The notes beneath the pieces were generated by a model. It did not search any database. It was not told the DNA's origin and worked only from the letters and a program-made list of their open reading frames with translations. A DNA stretch of 40,731 bases from contig DIFM01000003.1 in NCBI GenBank assembly GCA_002419135.1, positions 1 through 40,731 of the forward strand, given 5' to 3'. Positions 14,205 to 22,967 of the stretch are shown here, piece after piece (position 1 is the first letter of the stretch; the number at the start of each line of letters is the position of its first letter). The position numbers were made by a program, and so were the translations under genes. This DNA comes from Dehalococcoidia bacterium UBA5748. Its GTDB lineage: Bacteria > Chloroflexota > Dehalococcoidia > Dehalococcoidales > UBA5627.

Positions 14205-16007
14205 TCAGGGTTGATTGATATAAATATTGGTATGACCATTGTTGTAAATCATATTATATGGCATAAGTTGCGAAATAAATGCAATCCATTCAGGGTCGGT
14301 TTCATTGATAGAATAGGCTGAGACGTAAGGCTGAAAAAATCTTTCTGTAATGGCAAAAACAGCGGGTTCTTTATAAGTATAAAACCTTTCGATTCTCTGT
14401 TGGAAAGAGAGCCATAATTCTTCTTCATCGGTTATATCCCATACCTGTGCAGGATGCGATAATTCAGCATCAGGAATATAATATATAAATGAGTAAACGG
14501 TAACGACATCGGATATGAAAAGCAATCTGTCTTGTTCAAAATAATCTCCCACAAACTCTCCTGAAGAAAGTTCGTATTCATAAACGGATTGAGTGTTGAT
14601 ACTGGAATGGTTAACCAGAAACGTGGGGAAAGACATCACCAATAACAATAAGGGAACTGTAATCAAAGAAAGTTTATTTGCTCCAATTTGATTTTGAGAA
14701 AGAGGTATATCTACAAACTGCACATCCCTTTTGTCTTGCCTGATACCCAATATAAACTTAATAATAATCGGCACCGCTAAAAATGGAACATACATTAGCA
14801 GTCTGTGGTATTGAGTCCCTTCAGCGAAAGCAAAAACTGCAACAGCGGAAGCAATCAGTATTCCCCACAAACCGCCTGTTTCGACAGTGCCGATGGAATC
14901 GAGTTTTTTAATTCTGAAAAGGTTTCTTATTGCCAGAAGTCCCCCGAAAAGATAGAGAAACAGTAACCAGAAGTATCTTGTCAGGCTAGCCCACAAAGGA
15001 GTGGCTTCGCCAAGCGATTGGGTTCCGGCTGCAAACATAGGCAGTATTCTCTCCAGCGGGTCTTCGAAAGCGGCAATAAAATCCTCCATATGCCCTGCCA
15101 ATCCTTCGAACATACGTGTCGCCCAGAACATTTGCCAAATGAGAAATACAACGGCACAAAGTACCAGAAGTGTCATGCTAACCGTTTTTTGTTGGTTGAT
15201 TTTGTTGATTATATATATCCCGCCAAGTGCGAAGATAAAGAATATCGGGAGCGGAACATAGCTAATGGTAAGCGCGGCAAAACATATAATAAAAAGGCTG
15301 ATTAACGCCGGTTTTGCAAGGGCGCCGCCCTTTAATAAAAAATACAGCATTAGTACAAAGAAAATTATAGCCGTAGCTTGTGCGTGAAACATTGTCCTTG
15401 TGATAAGCATGGCGCCGCATACAAGAAAAATCACCGCCAGAGATGCCATTTGCGGATTTTTAATGGAGCGGCTAAACAGCAAATACAGCAGAATTGCCAG
15501 AAGTACACGGCAGAATATCAGGAAAAAGGTGCGGATTTCCAATATTTCTAATCCCGATATTTCGGAAAGGGCAAATCCTGTCAGGTGGATGCCGGGGTAT
15601 TGAAAATAAGCCAGATTGATATGGTCAAATGCTATATTTTCCGTTTGAGAAAGATATTTAACATGCCCCATATTTACCAAGCCATCGGCATAACCACCGT
15701 ATGGAGCAACTATTACCCAAAACCCAAAAAAGACAGTGGCAAATATTGCTATTAAAGTAATCCTCTGCCATTCACCTATTCGGCTTAACAATAACAGGAG
15801 TAGTACAGCCATCCAAAGTACGAATAAAATACCGAATAGCCAAAGATAATCGCCGAAAATATACAGCGATTCTACGGCATGATATTCGAAATTTAGGGTT
15901 ACCGGAAAAAGCAGGATTGCGGAGGTCAGCAAAAGTAATACTATCCACAACAACAGGCGGACAGCCCCCGGTAGAGATAAGGTTTTCGATGACGAGACGT
16001 TATTCAT
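14205..16007 (-). CDS. Polytopic membrane protein, probable GT-C-like glycosyltransferase or polymerase
   Basis: This 600-aa protein has about 12 membrane helices over residues 15-460 and a soluble extracytoplasmic C-terminal domain of about 130 residues. The first large loop (APYGGYADGLVNMGHVKYLS, then YFQYPGIHLTGF) holds Asp and His residues in the position of the catalytic loop of GT-C enzymes, which take polyprenyl-phosphate sugars and act on the outer face. No specific family motif can be named; an O-antigen-polymerase-like role is the alternative. It sits in the glycan operon, 12 bases after a methyltransferase. Membrane topology is certain, activity is inferred. Confidence 0.6.
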   Translation of the reverse strand: MNNVSSSKTLSLPGAVRLLLWIVLLLLTSAILLFPVTLNFEYHAVESLYIFGDYLWLFGILFVLWMAVLLLLLLSRIGEWQRITLIAIFATVFFGFWVIVAPYGGYADGLVNMGHVKYLSQTENIAFDHINLAYFQYPGIHLTGFALSEISGLEILEIRTFFLIFCRVLLAILLYLLFSRSIKNPQMASLAVIFLVCGAMLITRTMFHAQATAIIFFVLMLYFLLKGGALAKPALISLFIICFAALTISYVPLPIFFIFALGGIYIINKINQQKTVSMTLLVLCAVVFLIWQMFWATRMFEGLAGHMEDFIAAFEDPLERILPMFAAGTQSLGEATPLWASLTRYFWLLFLYLFGGLLAIRNLFRIKKLDSIGTVETGGLWGILIASAVAVFAFAEGTQYHRLLMYVPFLAVPIIIKFILGIRQDKRDVQFVDIPLSQNQIGANKLSLITVPLLLLVMSFPTFLVNHSSINTQSVYEYELSSGEFVGDYFEQDRLLFISDVVTVYSFIYYIPDAELSHPAQVWDITDEEELWLSFQQRIERFYTYKEPAVFAITERFFQPYVSAYSINETDPEWIAFISQLMPYNMIYNNGHTNIYINQP

Positions 16008-16019
16008 CTTATAACCTAC

Positions 16020-16991
16020 TTATTCCTCTTCAGTGTTTTGCAAAGAAGCAAGAAAATAAATTGTTCTCCCCTGTTTTGTTGTTACAATCAATTTTAACGG
16101 TAATGTCAATGCCGTTAATAACGGAAAGAATATTTTCAGGTATAATGCACCTGCAATGCCCGCTACTGTTTTCCGCAGGTTATTCCGTTTTGTCGCAGAT
16201 AGGTTAACGCTTTGTTTACCGACAGTTTTGCCGGCAAATTTTTCTGCCAATCTGTTGATTCCAAGTTTCTGGCTGATAAAATTGCTCCATGCGCGCTCAT
16301 AAAGCCTGGATGGTTCGACCTCAGCTAAGGTGATAGAGAAGCCGTAACCGGCAAAAACCTTTTCCAACGCCGAAGCATTCCAACGCGTAAGATGACAGGG
16401 TGGCAAGTCCCACACTTCCCTGAAAAAGCGTTCCGATTTAACCCGCCACCGGTCACGGTTGGGAACGCTGACGACCACTATGCCGTCCGGTTTCAGGAGT
16501 TTTTTTATACAATTGATAAAATCCGGAACATCATCGATATGCTCAAGTACCTGAAAAAATGCGATTACATCGTATTTCTCTTCGGGCTGCCGTATCATCA
16601 GTTCTTGTACTGTAAACGGGAATACGTTGTTCAATTCATAATTAGACTTAGCAAATTCGATATTTTGAGGTGCAGAATCAATTCCGGTTACAGAATAACC
16701 TGCTTTATGCGCTTTTTCCAAAAATTCACCGCTGCTGCACCCGATTTCCAGTAGCTTTCCGTCTTTGTTGGGTAAATCTTCAAAAAAACGTTTATGCGCC
16801 CAAGGTATTGCCCGCAGGTTCATATATGTTAGCGCTCCAGCAACATTATCGGAATCGTAGCTTTCACCCGGAATACTTTTCAGCGGTAACCAAAACATTG
16901 AATCGCAAATAGCACAATGATACAGCTTGTATTCCCTATAAGTACTTATTAGATTAGCTACTGTTTCCCGTTCACATATCGGACATATCAT
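16020..16991 (-). CDS. SAM methyltransferase with N-terminal zinc ribbon
   Basis: The protein opens with a C4 zinc ribbon: CPIC at residues 3-6 and HCAIC near residue 26, typical of a group of sugar or nucleotide-sugar methyltransferases. A class I Rossmann core follows: LLEIGCSSGEFLEKA (motif I), VTGIDSAPQNIEFAK, then YDVIAFFQVLEHIDDVPDF. The C-terminus carries a hydrophobic stretch (YLKIFFPLLTALTLPLKLIV) that may anchor it to the membrane. ATG at 16991 is preferred over a TTG at 17003, because AAGGA lies 12 bases upstream of it and directly against the TTG. It follows the GT4 gene by only a few bases. The target is probably a sugar of the surface glycan. Confidence 0.85.
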   Translation of the reverse strand: MICPICERETVANLISTYREYKLYHCAICDSMFWLPLKSIPGESYDSDNVAGALTYMNLRAIPWAHKRFFEDLPNKDGKLLEIGCSSGEFLEKAHKAGYSVTGIDSAPQNIEFAKSNYELNNVFPFTVQELMIRQPEEKYDVIAFFQVLEHIDDVPDFINCIKKLLKPDGIVVVSVPNRDRWRVKSERFFREVWDLPPCHLTRWNASALEKVFAGYGFSITLAEVEPSRLYERAWSNFISQKLGINRLAEKFAGKTVGKQSVNLSATKRNNLRKTVAGIAGALYLKIFFPLLTALTLPLKLIVTTKQGRTIYFLASLQNTEEE

Positions 16992-17006
16992 TATTATATA
17001 CAATCC

Positions 17007-18212
17007 TTATTTTTGGTCTTTAAAAACTTCCAGCATCCTTGAAGCCATATGTTCGGCAGAATAATTTTCGACGACAATTTTTCTGCCGCAAACGCCCATT
17101 TGTTTTCGTTCTTCAGGATTATCCAGCAGGTAAATTATTTTGTCGGCGAGCTGTTTTTCATCGGCAGGGTCTATAATAAATCCGCTCTTTCCGTCCTCGA
17201 TGCGGCGCGGCATTGTACCGACATTTGTACCAATTACCGGTTTGCCGCTTGCCATAGCCTCGATTTGCACCTGTGGGTCGAGGTCAACCACAGAAGGGAT
17301 TACCACCATATCGCAGGCAGTATATAATTTTATCTTTTCATCAATTGGTACTATGCCGGTAAAAATAACCTTTTCGCGTAGTCCAAAATCATCAACTAAT
17401 TGATTAACTTTTTCTGTATAACTTCCGGTTTTGGTATTATGCGTCTCGAATTGTTCAGAAGGACCGACAATCAAAAATCGCACATTTTCTTTACCACAGC
17501 GATTCACCACGATATCAGCCGCTTTTACAAGATATTCCACTCCCTTATCAGCACATACTCTGCCTACGAAAAGAATGATGTTATCATTTACCAATTTGTA
17601 TTTTTCCTTGATATTTCCAATATCGTTATTCGGATTGTACTGCGCTGTATCAATACCTATAGTAACTACCTTGACCCTGTTAGTATCTAATTTTGCCTGT
17701 TTGACCAATTTTCCCGCTACAAATTCATTGGCTATTATTGTAAGTTGCGCTCTTTTTACGGTTTGGTTTTCAATAAATAATGCTATTCTATCTATTAGGG
17801 TATATCTAGGTTTATCACGTCTAAGAATGTGACTGCTATAAATTAATCTTTTCTTTATTTTATTACTGAATATGGACAAGGCAAGCCCAAGTATTGGAAC
17901 GCATACGTAAATAACATCAAAGTTTTTGTCTTTTGACCATTTTTTTATTCCTTGTGCCCAGATAATCTGTGATAGCAGGAAGTTTAATTCATACGAAAAC
18001 CAATTAACTTTAAACGATTTCAGTCTTATCACTTTAACGCCATTTATGATTTCGACATCTGGGTCATTCTTTGTATATTTCCCATCGATAAGAAAAACAT
18101 CATGCCCCAGTTTAGTAATTTGTTCAGCTAAATTAAATAAATAGACCTCAACACCACCGCCCTCCTGAGGGGGAATGCGTACCCAGCCGCCGCTCACCAG
18201 TAGTATGTTCAT
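17007..18212 (-). CDS. GT4-family glycosyltransferase
   Basis: A 401-aa GT-B enzyme. The N-terminal glycine-rich turn is PPQEGGGVEVYLFNLAEQI (residues 14-32), the acceptor-domain hallmark of GT4. The C-terminal domain carries ILFVGRVCADKGVEYLVKAA (about 213-232) and the E-X7-E end DLDPQVQIEAMASGKPVIGT (about 317-336; the first Glu is replaced by Asp). The final segment ERKQMGVCGRK is also typical. Donor specificity cannot be read. It overlaps the preceding methyltransferase by four bases (ATGA), so the two are translationally coupled within the glycan operon. Confidence 0.92.
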   Translation of the reverse strand: MNILLVSGGWVRIPPQEGGGVEVYLFNLAEQITKLGHDVFLIDGKYTKNDPDVEIINGVKVIRLKSFKVNWFSYELNFLLSQIIWAQGIKKWSKDKNFDVIYVCVPILGLALSIFSNKIKKRLIYSSHILRRDKPRYTLIDRIALFIENQTVKRAQLTIIANEFVAGKLVKQAKLDTNRVKVVTIGIDTAQYNPNNDIGNIKEKYKLVNDNIILFVGRVCADKGVEYLVKAADIVVNRCGKENVRFLIVGPSEQFETHNTKTGSYTEKVNQLVDDFGLREKVIFTGIVPIDEKIKLYTACDMVVIPSVVDLDPQVQIEAMASGKPVIGTNVGTMPRRIEDGKSGFIIDPADEKQLADKIIYLLDNPEERKQMGVCGRKIVVENYSAEHMASRMLEVFKDQK

Positions 18213-18961
18213 CTCGTTTTTTCTATTACCTTATAAAGCATAAATCTGGACAACAATCGCGGATAATACTTCCATATTTTAATTCTTATATCGTAATACT
18301 CATCTTTAAGCCCATAATATTTTTCCACAGTGTAACCAAGCTGGTCACACCAAAATTTAAAATCAGGCACAGTCCAAAACCTCAGGTGTTCCGAAGGATT
18401 AATTACCCACTGTTTAGGGAATCTACCAAATAATAACCGCAATCGTTCTGTTATAAAACCGGTGTTTGGAATAGTTATTAACAGAGATTTATTAAACTTG
18501 CCTTTAAGCTTGAGTAGTAATTCTTCCGGTTTCGCCAGATGTTCAATAACCTCTGAAAGAATAATGTAATCGTAGTCATCTTGAATATTGAAATCCGGTT
18601 GCGAAATATCTGCAACTTGAACTTTAATGCCCCTGGCTCTAGCTTTTTCTACCGCTTTTTCTCCATATTCGATGCCATAAGCATTTATATGCTTGGTTTT
18701 ACAGAGGTAGTCGAGCAAATCACCTTCGCCGCAACCGATATCAAGCACATTACTCCCGCTGTCAACCAATTCCTCAAATTGTTTTAGTTTGGATAAAGGT
18801 GTCAGCGGTCTATTTTCATGAGAAAGTATTTCCCAGTACTTATCGTAATCGAAAGACTCTATATTAAAAGGAAAATTACCAAATAAGTAAGCAGGCACTT
18901 TTTTAAGTTTCCTTTTTATGCTGTTATCCGGTGGAAACGAGGGTTCTTTTAATGAGTCCAT
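18209..18961 (-). CDS. Class I SAM-dependent methyltransferase
   Basis: A 250-aa methyltransferase. Motif I is NVLDIGCGEGDLLDYL (about residues 74-89), followed by AYGIEYGEKAVEKAR and DYIILSEVIEHLAKPEELL. The N-terminal 70 residues are basic with no known domain. The later part (NPSEHLRFWTVPDFKFWCDQ) is often seen in methyltransferases of the MetW/UbiG-like type in glycan clusters. It is 17 bases from the upstream methyltransferase and overlaps the GT4 start by ATGA. A role in methylating the surface glycan is inferred from context. Confidence 0.87.
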   Translation of the reverse strand: MDSLKEPSFPPDNSIKRKLKKVPAYLFGNFPFNIESFDYDKYWEILSHENRPLTPLSKLKQFEELVDSGSNVLDIGCGEGDLLDYLCKTKHINAYGIEYGEKAVEKARARGIKVQVADISQPDFNIQDDYDYIILSEVIEHLAKPEELLLKLKGKFNKSLLITIPNTGFITERLRLLFGRFPKQWVINPSEHLRFWTVPDFKFWCDQLGYTVEKYYGLKDEYYDIRIKIWKYYPRLLSRFMLYKVIEKTR

Positions 18962-18978
18962 TATTATTTCTCCTGTTA

Positions 18979-19779
18979 TTAATTCTCTTTTATCCCCGTA
19001 ATAAGTAACTCGGCGCCGTTAAAAGGTTTCTTTAAAAACTTATTACCGATTGAGAATACCCAGCACCTCACCTGAACCAGCGATTTGATGGCAATCAGGC
19101 TGAAGAATGCTTTAATGCCGTTTTTGGATTTGGGAGGCAGGGGCGGCATTCCGCCCGTATAACAGGAACTTAAATAAATATCGATAATCCCGTTTTTCTC
19201 CAATGCGTCAAGATAAACATAGTGCTTGTTGATGGTGCGGTTAGGGGTGTCCCAACCTTCTTTTAATACCCAGCTTCGCATAAGCGGCAAATCCTCCACC
19301 CAGCGGCTGAAGCGCACCGCCGCACAGGATTCGTTGGGTTCTGCCATGGCGATTTTGCCACCCGGTTTTAAAACGCGCACCAGTTCCGAAACGGCCTTGT
19401 TAACGTCCGGGAAATGGTGAAGAACCCATCCGCAGTAGCAAATATCGAAGGTATTATCCTCATAAGGCAGATTCTCAAGGTCTCCCTGCTGTGCTGTGAA
19501 ATTAACGCCTTTCTCTTTGGCTCGCCTGTTTGCCACTTCCACACCACCGGGCGAAATCTCGACACCCTTTACTTCGTTGCCCTGCGCTGCCAGCATAATA
19601 CCGTAGGTGCCGGGACCGCAGCCGGCATCGAGGATTTTCTTGCCGCTTAAAGACGCCAACCCCAACAGTTCCAGGTGCGAAAGCCGCACACGGTAACCGC
19701 GTGTATCCTCCAGCCAATCGTCTTCGGGTGTACCGCTGCCGACCAGCATCTCGGTTTCTTTATCTTGTACCTGTGCCAT
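18979..19779 (-). CDS. UbiE-like SAM methyltransferase
   Basis: A 266-aa class I methyltransferase. Motif I KILDAGCGPGTYGIMLA (about 49-65), the acidic end of the second strand VKGVEISPGGVEVA, then NLPYEDNTFDICYCGWVLHHF and ELVRVLKPGGKIAMAEPN are a complete UbiE/COQ5-type core. The rest has no recognised domain. GC content is slightly higher than that of adjacent operon genes. It is the first of three methyltransferases interleaved with the GT4 gene. The 36-base gap upstream has a usable ribosome-binding site (GGGAGG) but no promoter. Confidence 0.88.
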   Translation of the reverse strand: MAQVQDKETEMLVGSGTPEDDWLEDTRGYRVRLSHLELLGLASLSGKKILDAGCGPGTYGIMLAAQGNEVKGVEISPGGVEVANRRAKEKGVNFTAQQGDLENLPYEDNTFDICYCGWVLHHFPDVNKAVSELVRVLKPGGKIAMAEPNESCAAVRFSRWVEDLPLMRSWVLKEGWDTPNRTINKHYVYLDALEKNGIIDIYLSSCYTGGMPPLPPKSKNGIKAFFSLIAIKSLVQVRCWVFSIGNKFLKKPFNGAELLITGIKEN

Positions 19780-19815
19780 TATCGCCTCCCTTTAACTGTC
19801 AATCTAAAAATATTG

Positions 19816-20829
19816 TCAATACTTCTTTTTCTTTTCAGCTTCATAAAGCTGATAAGCAATTTTAACCGCAGCCAATCCGTCTTCACCGTTTGCCATCGGC
19901 TCACGGTTTTCGCGAATGGCATTTGCAAACTCGCGCCATTCCTCTTCCCATGAGATATCTCTGCCGCGATACTCTATAATTTCTTCTTTGAAAGGTTCCA
20001 GAAAAGCCCTTTTACCGAGGATGGCTTTCTCCGTTCCGTAACTGCCTCCCAATCCGTCCACTATTATATATCCGTCTTTTCCGAAGATTTCAAAGCGAAA
20101 AAGATTCTTCCATTCCGTCCAGCTGACATGAAGAGAAGCCACCTGTCCCTTATCGTTGCGTAACAGGCAGAAAGCATTGTCTTCAAGCGGGGCAATATCC
20201 CAGTATCCCGTTTGCAGATATCCGTTTACTTCGTTAAAATCCCCCAAAAACCAGCGTTCCAAATCGATAACATGCATACCCTGGTCCATAAGCTGTCCGC
20301 CGCCACCGATATCCCTGTTTGCCCGCCAATCTTTATCGTAATCCGGTCTGCCACCGATACCGTATGCCGAGCGGATAAACAGCAACTCGCCGATAATGCC
20401 GCTGTCTACCCATTTTTTAGCCTGTTGAATGGCAGGATGATGCCGATGGTTAAAACCGCATTTCAGTTTCAGCACTTTTTGTCGTGCCAGTTTTACAATT
20501 TGTTCCGCTTCTTCGGGGTTGCGGGCGAGGGGTTTTTCACACAAAACATGCTTACCGTTTTCCAGAGCCGCAACACACATAGATAAATGGCAATCCGGCG
20601 GAGTGGATATTATTATGGCATCGATATCATTTCGGCACACCACTTGCTGCCAGTTATCGGTCTGTTCACATTTCATATCGGTTGCAAGGCATTGTGCCTG
20701 CCGGCACATATCTGAAGACACCGCCACCAGCTCGACATCTTTAAAACTGCGCAGTGCATCCGCCCTGCGCCTGCCCATCAGTCCGGTTCCGATAATACCC
20801 ACTTTCATTATTTCGTTATTATCTACCAT
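19816..20829 (-). CDS. Gfo/Idh/MocA-family oxidoreductase
   Basis: A 337-aa NAD(P)-dependent sugar oxidoreductase. The nucleotide-binding turn is VGIIGTGLMGRRRADAL (about residues 10-26), the catalytic-lysine motif EKPLAR follows (about 97-102), and MDQGMHVIDLERWF is the usual histidine/aspartate-bearing helix of the C-terminal substrate domain. Such enzymes oxidise or reduce nucleotide-linked sugars in making rare sugars. The start overlaps the SDR stop by seven bases; a second ATG seven codons in also gives a plausible N-terminus (MKVGIIG). It forms a block with an SDR, a nucleotide-sugar dehydrogenase homologue and an epimerase. Confidence 0.9.
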   Translation of the reverse strand: MVDNNEIMKVGIIGTGLMGRRRADALRSFKDVELVAVSSDMCRQAQCLATDMKCEQTDNWQQVVCRNDIDAIIISTPPDCHLSMCVAALENGKHVLCEKPLARNPEEAEQIVKLARQKVLKLKCGFNHRHHPAIQQAKKWVDSGIIGELLFIRSAYGIGGRPDYDKDWRANRDIGGGGQLMDQGMHVIDLERWFLGDFNEVNGYLQTGYWDIAPLEDNAFCLLRNDKGQVASLHVSWTEWKNLFRFEIFGKDGYIIVDGLGGSYGTEKAILGKRAFLEPFKEEIIEYRGRDISWEEEWREFANAIRENREPMANGEDGLAAVKIAYQLYEAEKKKKY

Positions 20830-21662
20830 TTGAACCCCCTGTCCTCGGGGACAATCCGGCGCATAGTGTAAACATCCGAATTTCTAATGTCTTCCAGATG
20901 TTTTTTGCTGTCTATCCAGTTATCCCACAGCAGACTGACAAGCCTGCCCGATAAACCATCGGATTCAGATGATGCCAGATACACTGCCAGTTCGGCAACT
21001 TTTTCCGGCGGAACGCCGCCTTCTTCTTTCTGCTTTAGAATCTTTTTCCTGAAATCAACTCCGACGGCATCACCGGCAGCCAGCGATTCGTCAAGCAACC
21101 TGGTATTTACCGGCCCGGGTGCGATGGCATTGATATCTATATTATAATCCTTAACTTCATTGGCAATTGTTTCTGTAAGCCGGATTACACCGGCTTTGGC
21201 AGTGCCGTATGCGCTGAAACGCGGCAACGGGGAAGCCCCACCACCGCCCGACATATTTACAATTTTCCCCCGGTTGTTTTTTATCATTGTAGGCAGTACC
21301 GCCCGCATACATAAAAACGTACCGCACAGGTTGATATTGATGGTTGCCAGCCAGTGATTGACATCGTTGTCGGTAATCAAACCGATCGGGCCGTATATTC
21401 CGGCACAGTTTACCAATATGTCTATCGTGCCGAATTTTTCAAGCGCGAATTCAACCATCTTATCGACTTCTTCGGGTTTAGATACATCCGCCTGAAAGGT
21501 TTCAACGCGTACGTTTGTAATATCTTTAACGTTTTCAAACTGTGTTTTATCGTTTGAAACTACAACCAGATTGGCGCCTTCGGCGGCGAATGCTTTAGAC
21601 ATTGCCAAACCTATTCCCAGGCTGCCGCCGGTAATGATTGCCACTTTGCCGTTAAATTGCAT
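20823..21662 (-). CDS. Short-chain dehydrogenase/reductase
   Basis: A 279-aa classical SDR. Cofactor motif TGGSLGIG (residues 11-18), the NCAG stabilising motif (85-88), catalytic Ser138, Tyr152 and Lys156 (YGTAK) and the PGPVNT loop after the active site are all present. The C-terminal extension of about 40 residues (LSGRLVSLLWDNWIDSKKHL onward) is longer than in basic SDRs and recalls SDRs from glycan clusters. It starts one base after the dehydrogenase stop and ends inside the Gfo/Idh gene start. It probably oxidises or reduces a sugar hydroxyl in the nucleotide-sugar branch. Confidence 0.9.
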   Translation of the reverse strand: MQFNGKVAIITGGSLGIGLAMSKAFAAEGANLVVVSNDKTQFENVKDITNVRVETFQADVSKPEEVDKMVEFALEKFGTIDILVNCAGIYGPIGLITDNDVNHWLATININLCGTFLCMRAVLPTMIKNNRGKIVNMSGGGGASPLPRFSAYGTAKAGVIRLTETIANEVKDYNIDINAIAPGPVNTRLLDESLAAGDAVGVDFRKKILKQKEEGGVPPEKVAELAVYLASSESDGLSGRLVSLLWDNWIDSKKHLEDIRNSDVYTMRRIVPEDRGFKW

Positions 21663-21663
21663 A

Positions 21664-22962
21664 CTATTCCCCCCTTCCGATACCCAGATAAGAGAACCCC
21701 AGTGTTTTCATCTTATACATATCGAGCATATTCTTGGCATCGATTAAAATAGGTTTCTTCATTACTTCCTTAATCCTGTTATAATCCAGCTCCTTGAATT
21801 CCTGCCATTCGGTGATTAACACCAGCGCGTTGCTGTTTTCGGCGACAGCGTAGGCGTCAGCACAAAACTCGAACTCAATGTGCTGTTTTACTTCGTTCAT
21901 ATCCGCTTTGGGGTCGAAGGCTTTCACTTTGGCACCCTTTTTGATAAGTTCTGCGATTATCTCCAGAGAAGACGAGCGGCGCAGGGTGCTGGTGCCCGGT
22001 TTATAGGTAATTCCAAGAACACCGATATTCAAACCTTTTAATGAGCCGAAAATACGCTCCAGTTTGCGGATGACGATACCGTTTTGCCTTTGATTAACGG
22101 TAAATACGCTGTCAATTAAAAGTGTTTCATATTTATTATCGCTGCCCGCCTTTTTCAGGATTTTAAGGTCTCTTGCCAGTGTGCCGCCGGCAAACCCCAG
22201 CCCGGGTAGTAACGGGATGCCGTTGCCGATGCGGCTTTCGGACCGTAACGCCTGCGCCACTTTCATTGCATCTGCGCCGACCTCGTCGCAGATATTGGCG
22301 ATTTCGCTGCCGAAGCTAATCGAGGTTGCCAAAAAGGCATTTAAGGCGTGTTTCGTCATCTCAGCGCTTTTTAAGTCCATCCTCATAACAGGCGCAGGAA
22401 TTACGCTGAAAAACTTTTCGACTTTATTAAGCGTAGCTTCACTATCTGCCCCGATTACTATACGGTCGGGCTTTTTATAATAAGCAATGGCTTTACCCAG
22501 CCGTAGATTTTCGGGGCAATAAACCACATCGAAATCAAGGGCGGGATTATCTTTCTTTATCATAGCCCTGATATTTTCGCTTGTTCCCACCGGAACCTGA
22601 CTGCTGATAATAAGAACACATCCGTTTTTCAAATAAGGTGCAATCCTTTGACAGGTATTTATAACAGGTGAAAGGTCGACCTCGTCGTTATCATCGACCG
22701 GAGTGTCAAAGGCAATCATTACATATGGGCAATCACAAACGGTATGCTCTATATCTGTTGTATATTTCAGCCTTCCCGCCTTGATATTGGCGGCAATTAA
22801 CTCTTCCAGCCCCGGCTCGAACAGAGGCGGAATCCCGTTATTCAGATTATTGACCCTTTCGGTATCGGCATCGACTCCGGTGACCTGATAACCGAAGTCG
22901 GCTAAACAGGCGGAATATACGGAACCGAGGTGCCAGATACCGATTACACAGACTCTATCCAA
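21664..22962 (-). CDS. UDP-glucose/GDP-mannose dehydrogenase homologue lacking the catalytic cysteine
   Basis: The 432-aa protein has all three domains of the nucleotide-sugar 6-dehydrogenase family: the N-terminal Rossmann domain, the central helix, and the C-terminal nucleotide-binding domain (LGITYKPGTSTLRRSSSLE, about 317-335). Glu151 (PENLRLG) and Lys204 (EMTKHALNAFLA) of the active site remain. But the nucleophile motif, normally GFGGSCFPKD, reads GFAGGTLARD (256-265): Cys is Thr261 and the Lys of PKD is Arg. Four-electron oxidation of a sugar C6 to a uronate needs that Cys, so this enzyme likely performs a different or partial reaction. It should not be called ugd. It sits between an SDR and an epimerase. 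Confidence 0.85.
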   Translation of the reverse strand: MDRVCVIGIWHLGSVYSACLADFGYQVTGVDADTERVNNLNNGIPPLFEPGLEELIAANIKAGRLKYTTDIEHTVCDCPYVMIAFDTPVDDNDEVDLSPVINTCQRIAPYLKNGCVLIISSQVPVGTSENIRAMIKKDNPALDFDVVYCPENLRLGKAIAYYKKPDRIVIGADSEATLNKVEKFFSVIPAPVMRMDLKSAEMTKHALNAFLATSISFGSEIANICDEVGADAMKVAQALRSESRIGNGIPLLPGLGFAGGTLARDLKILKKAGSDNKYETLLIDSVFTVNQRQNGIVIRKLERIFGSLKGLNIGVLGITYKPGTSTLRRSSSLEIIAELIKKGAKVKAFDPKADMNEVKQHIEFEFCADAYAVAENSNALVLITEWQEFKELDYNRIKEVMKKPILIDAKNMLDMYKMKTLGFSYLGIGRGE

Positions 22963-22967
22963 ATTAT

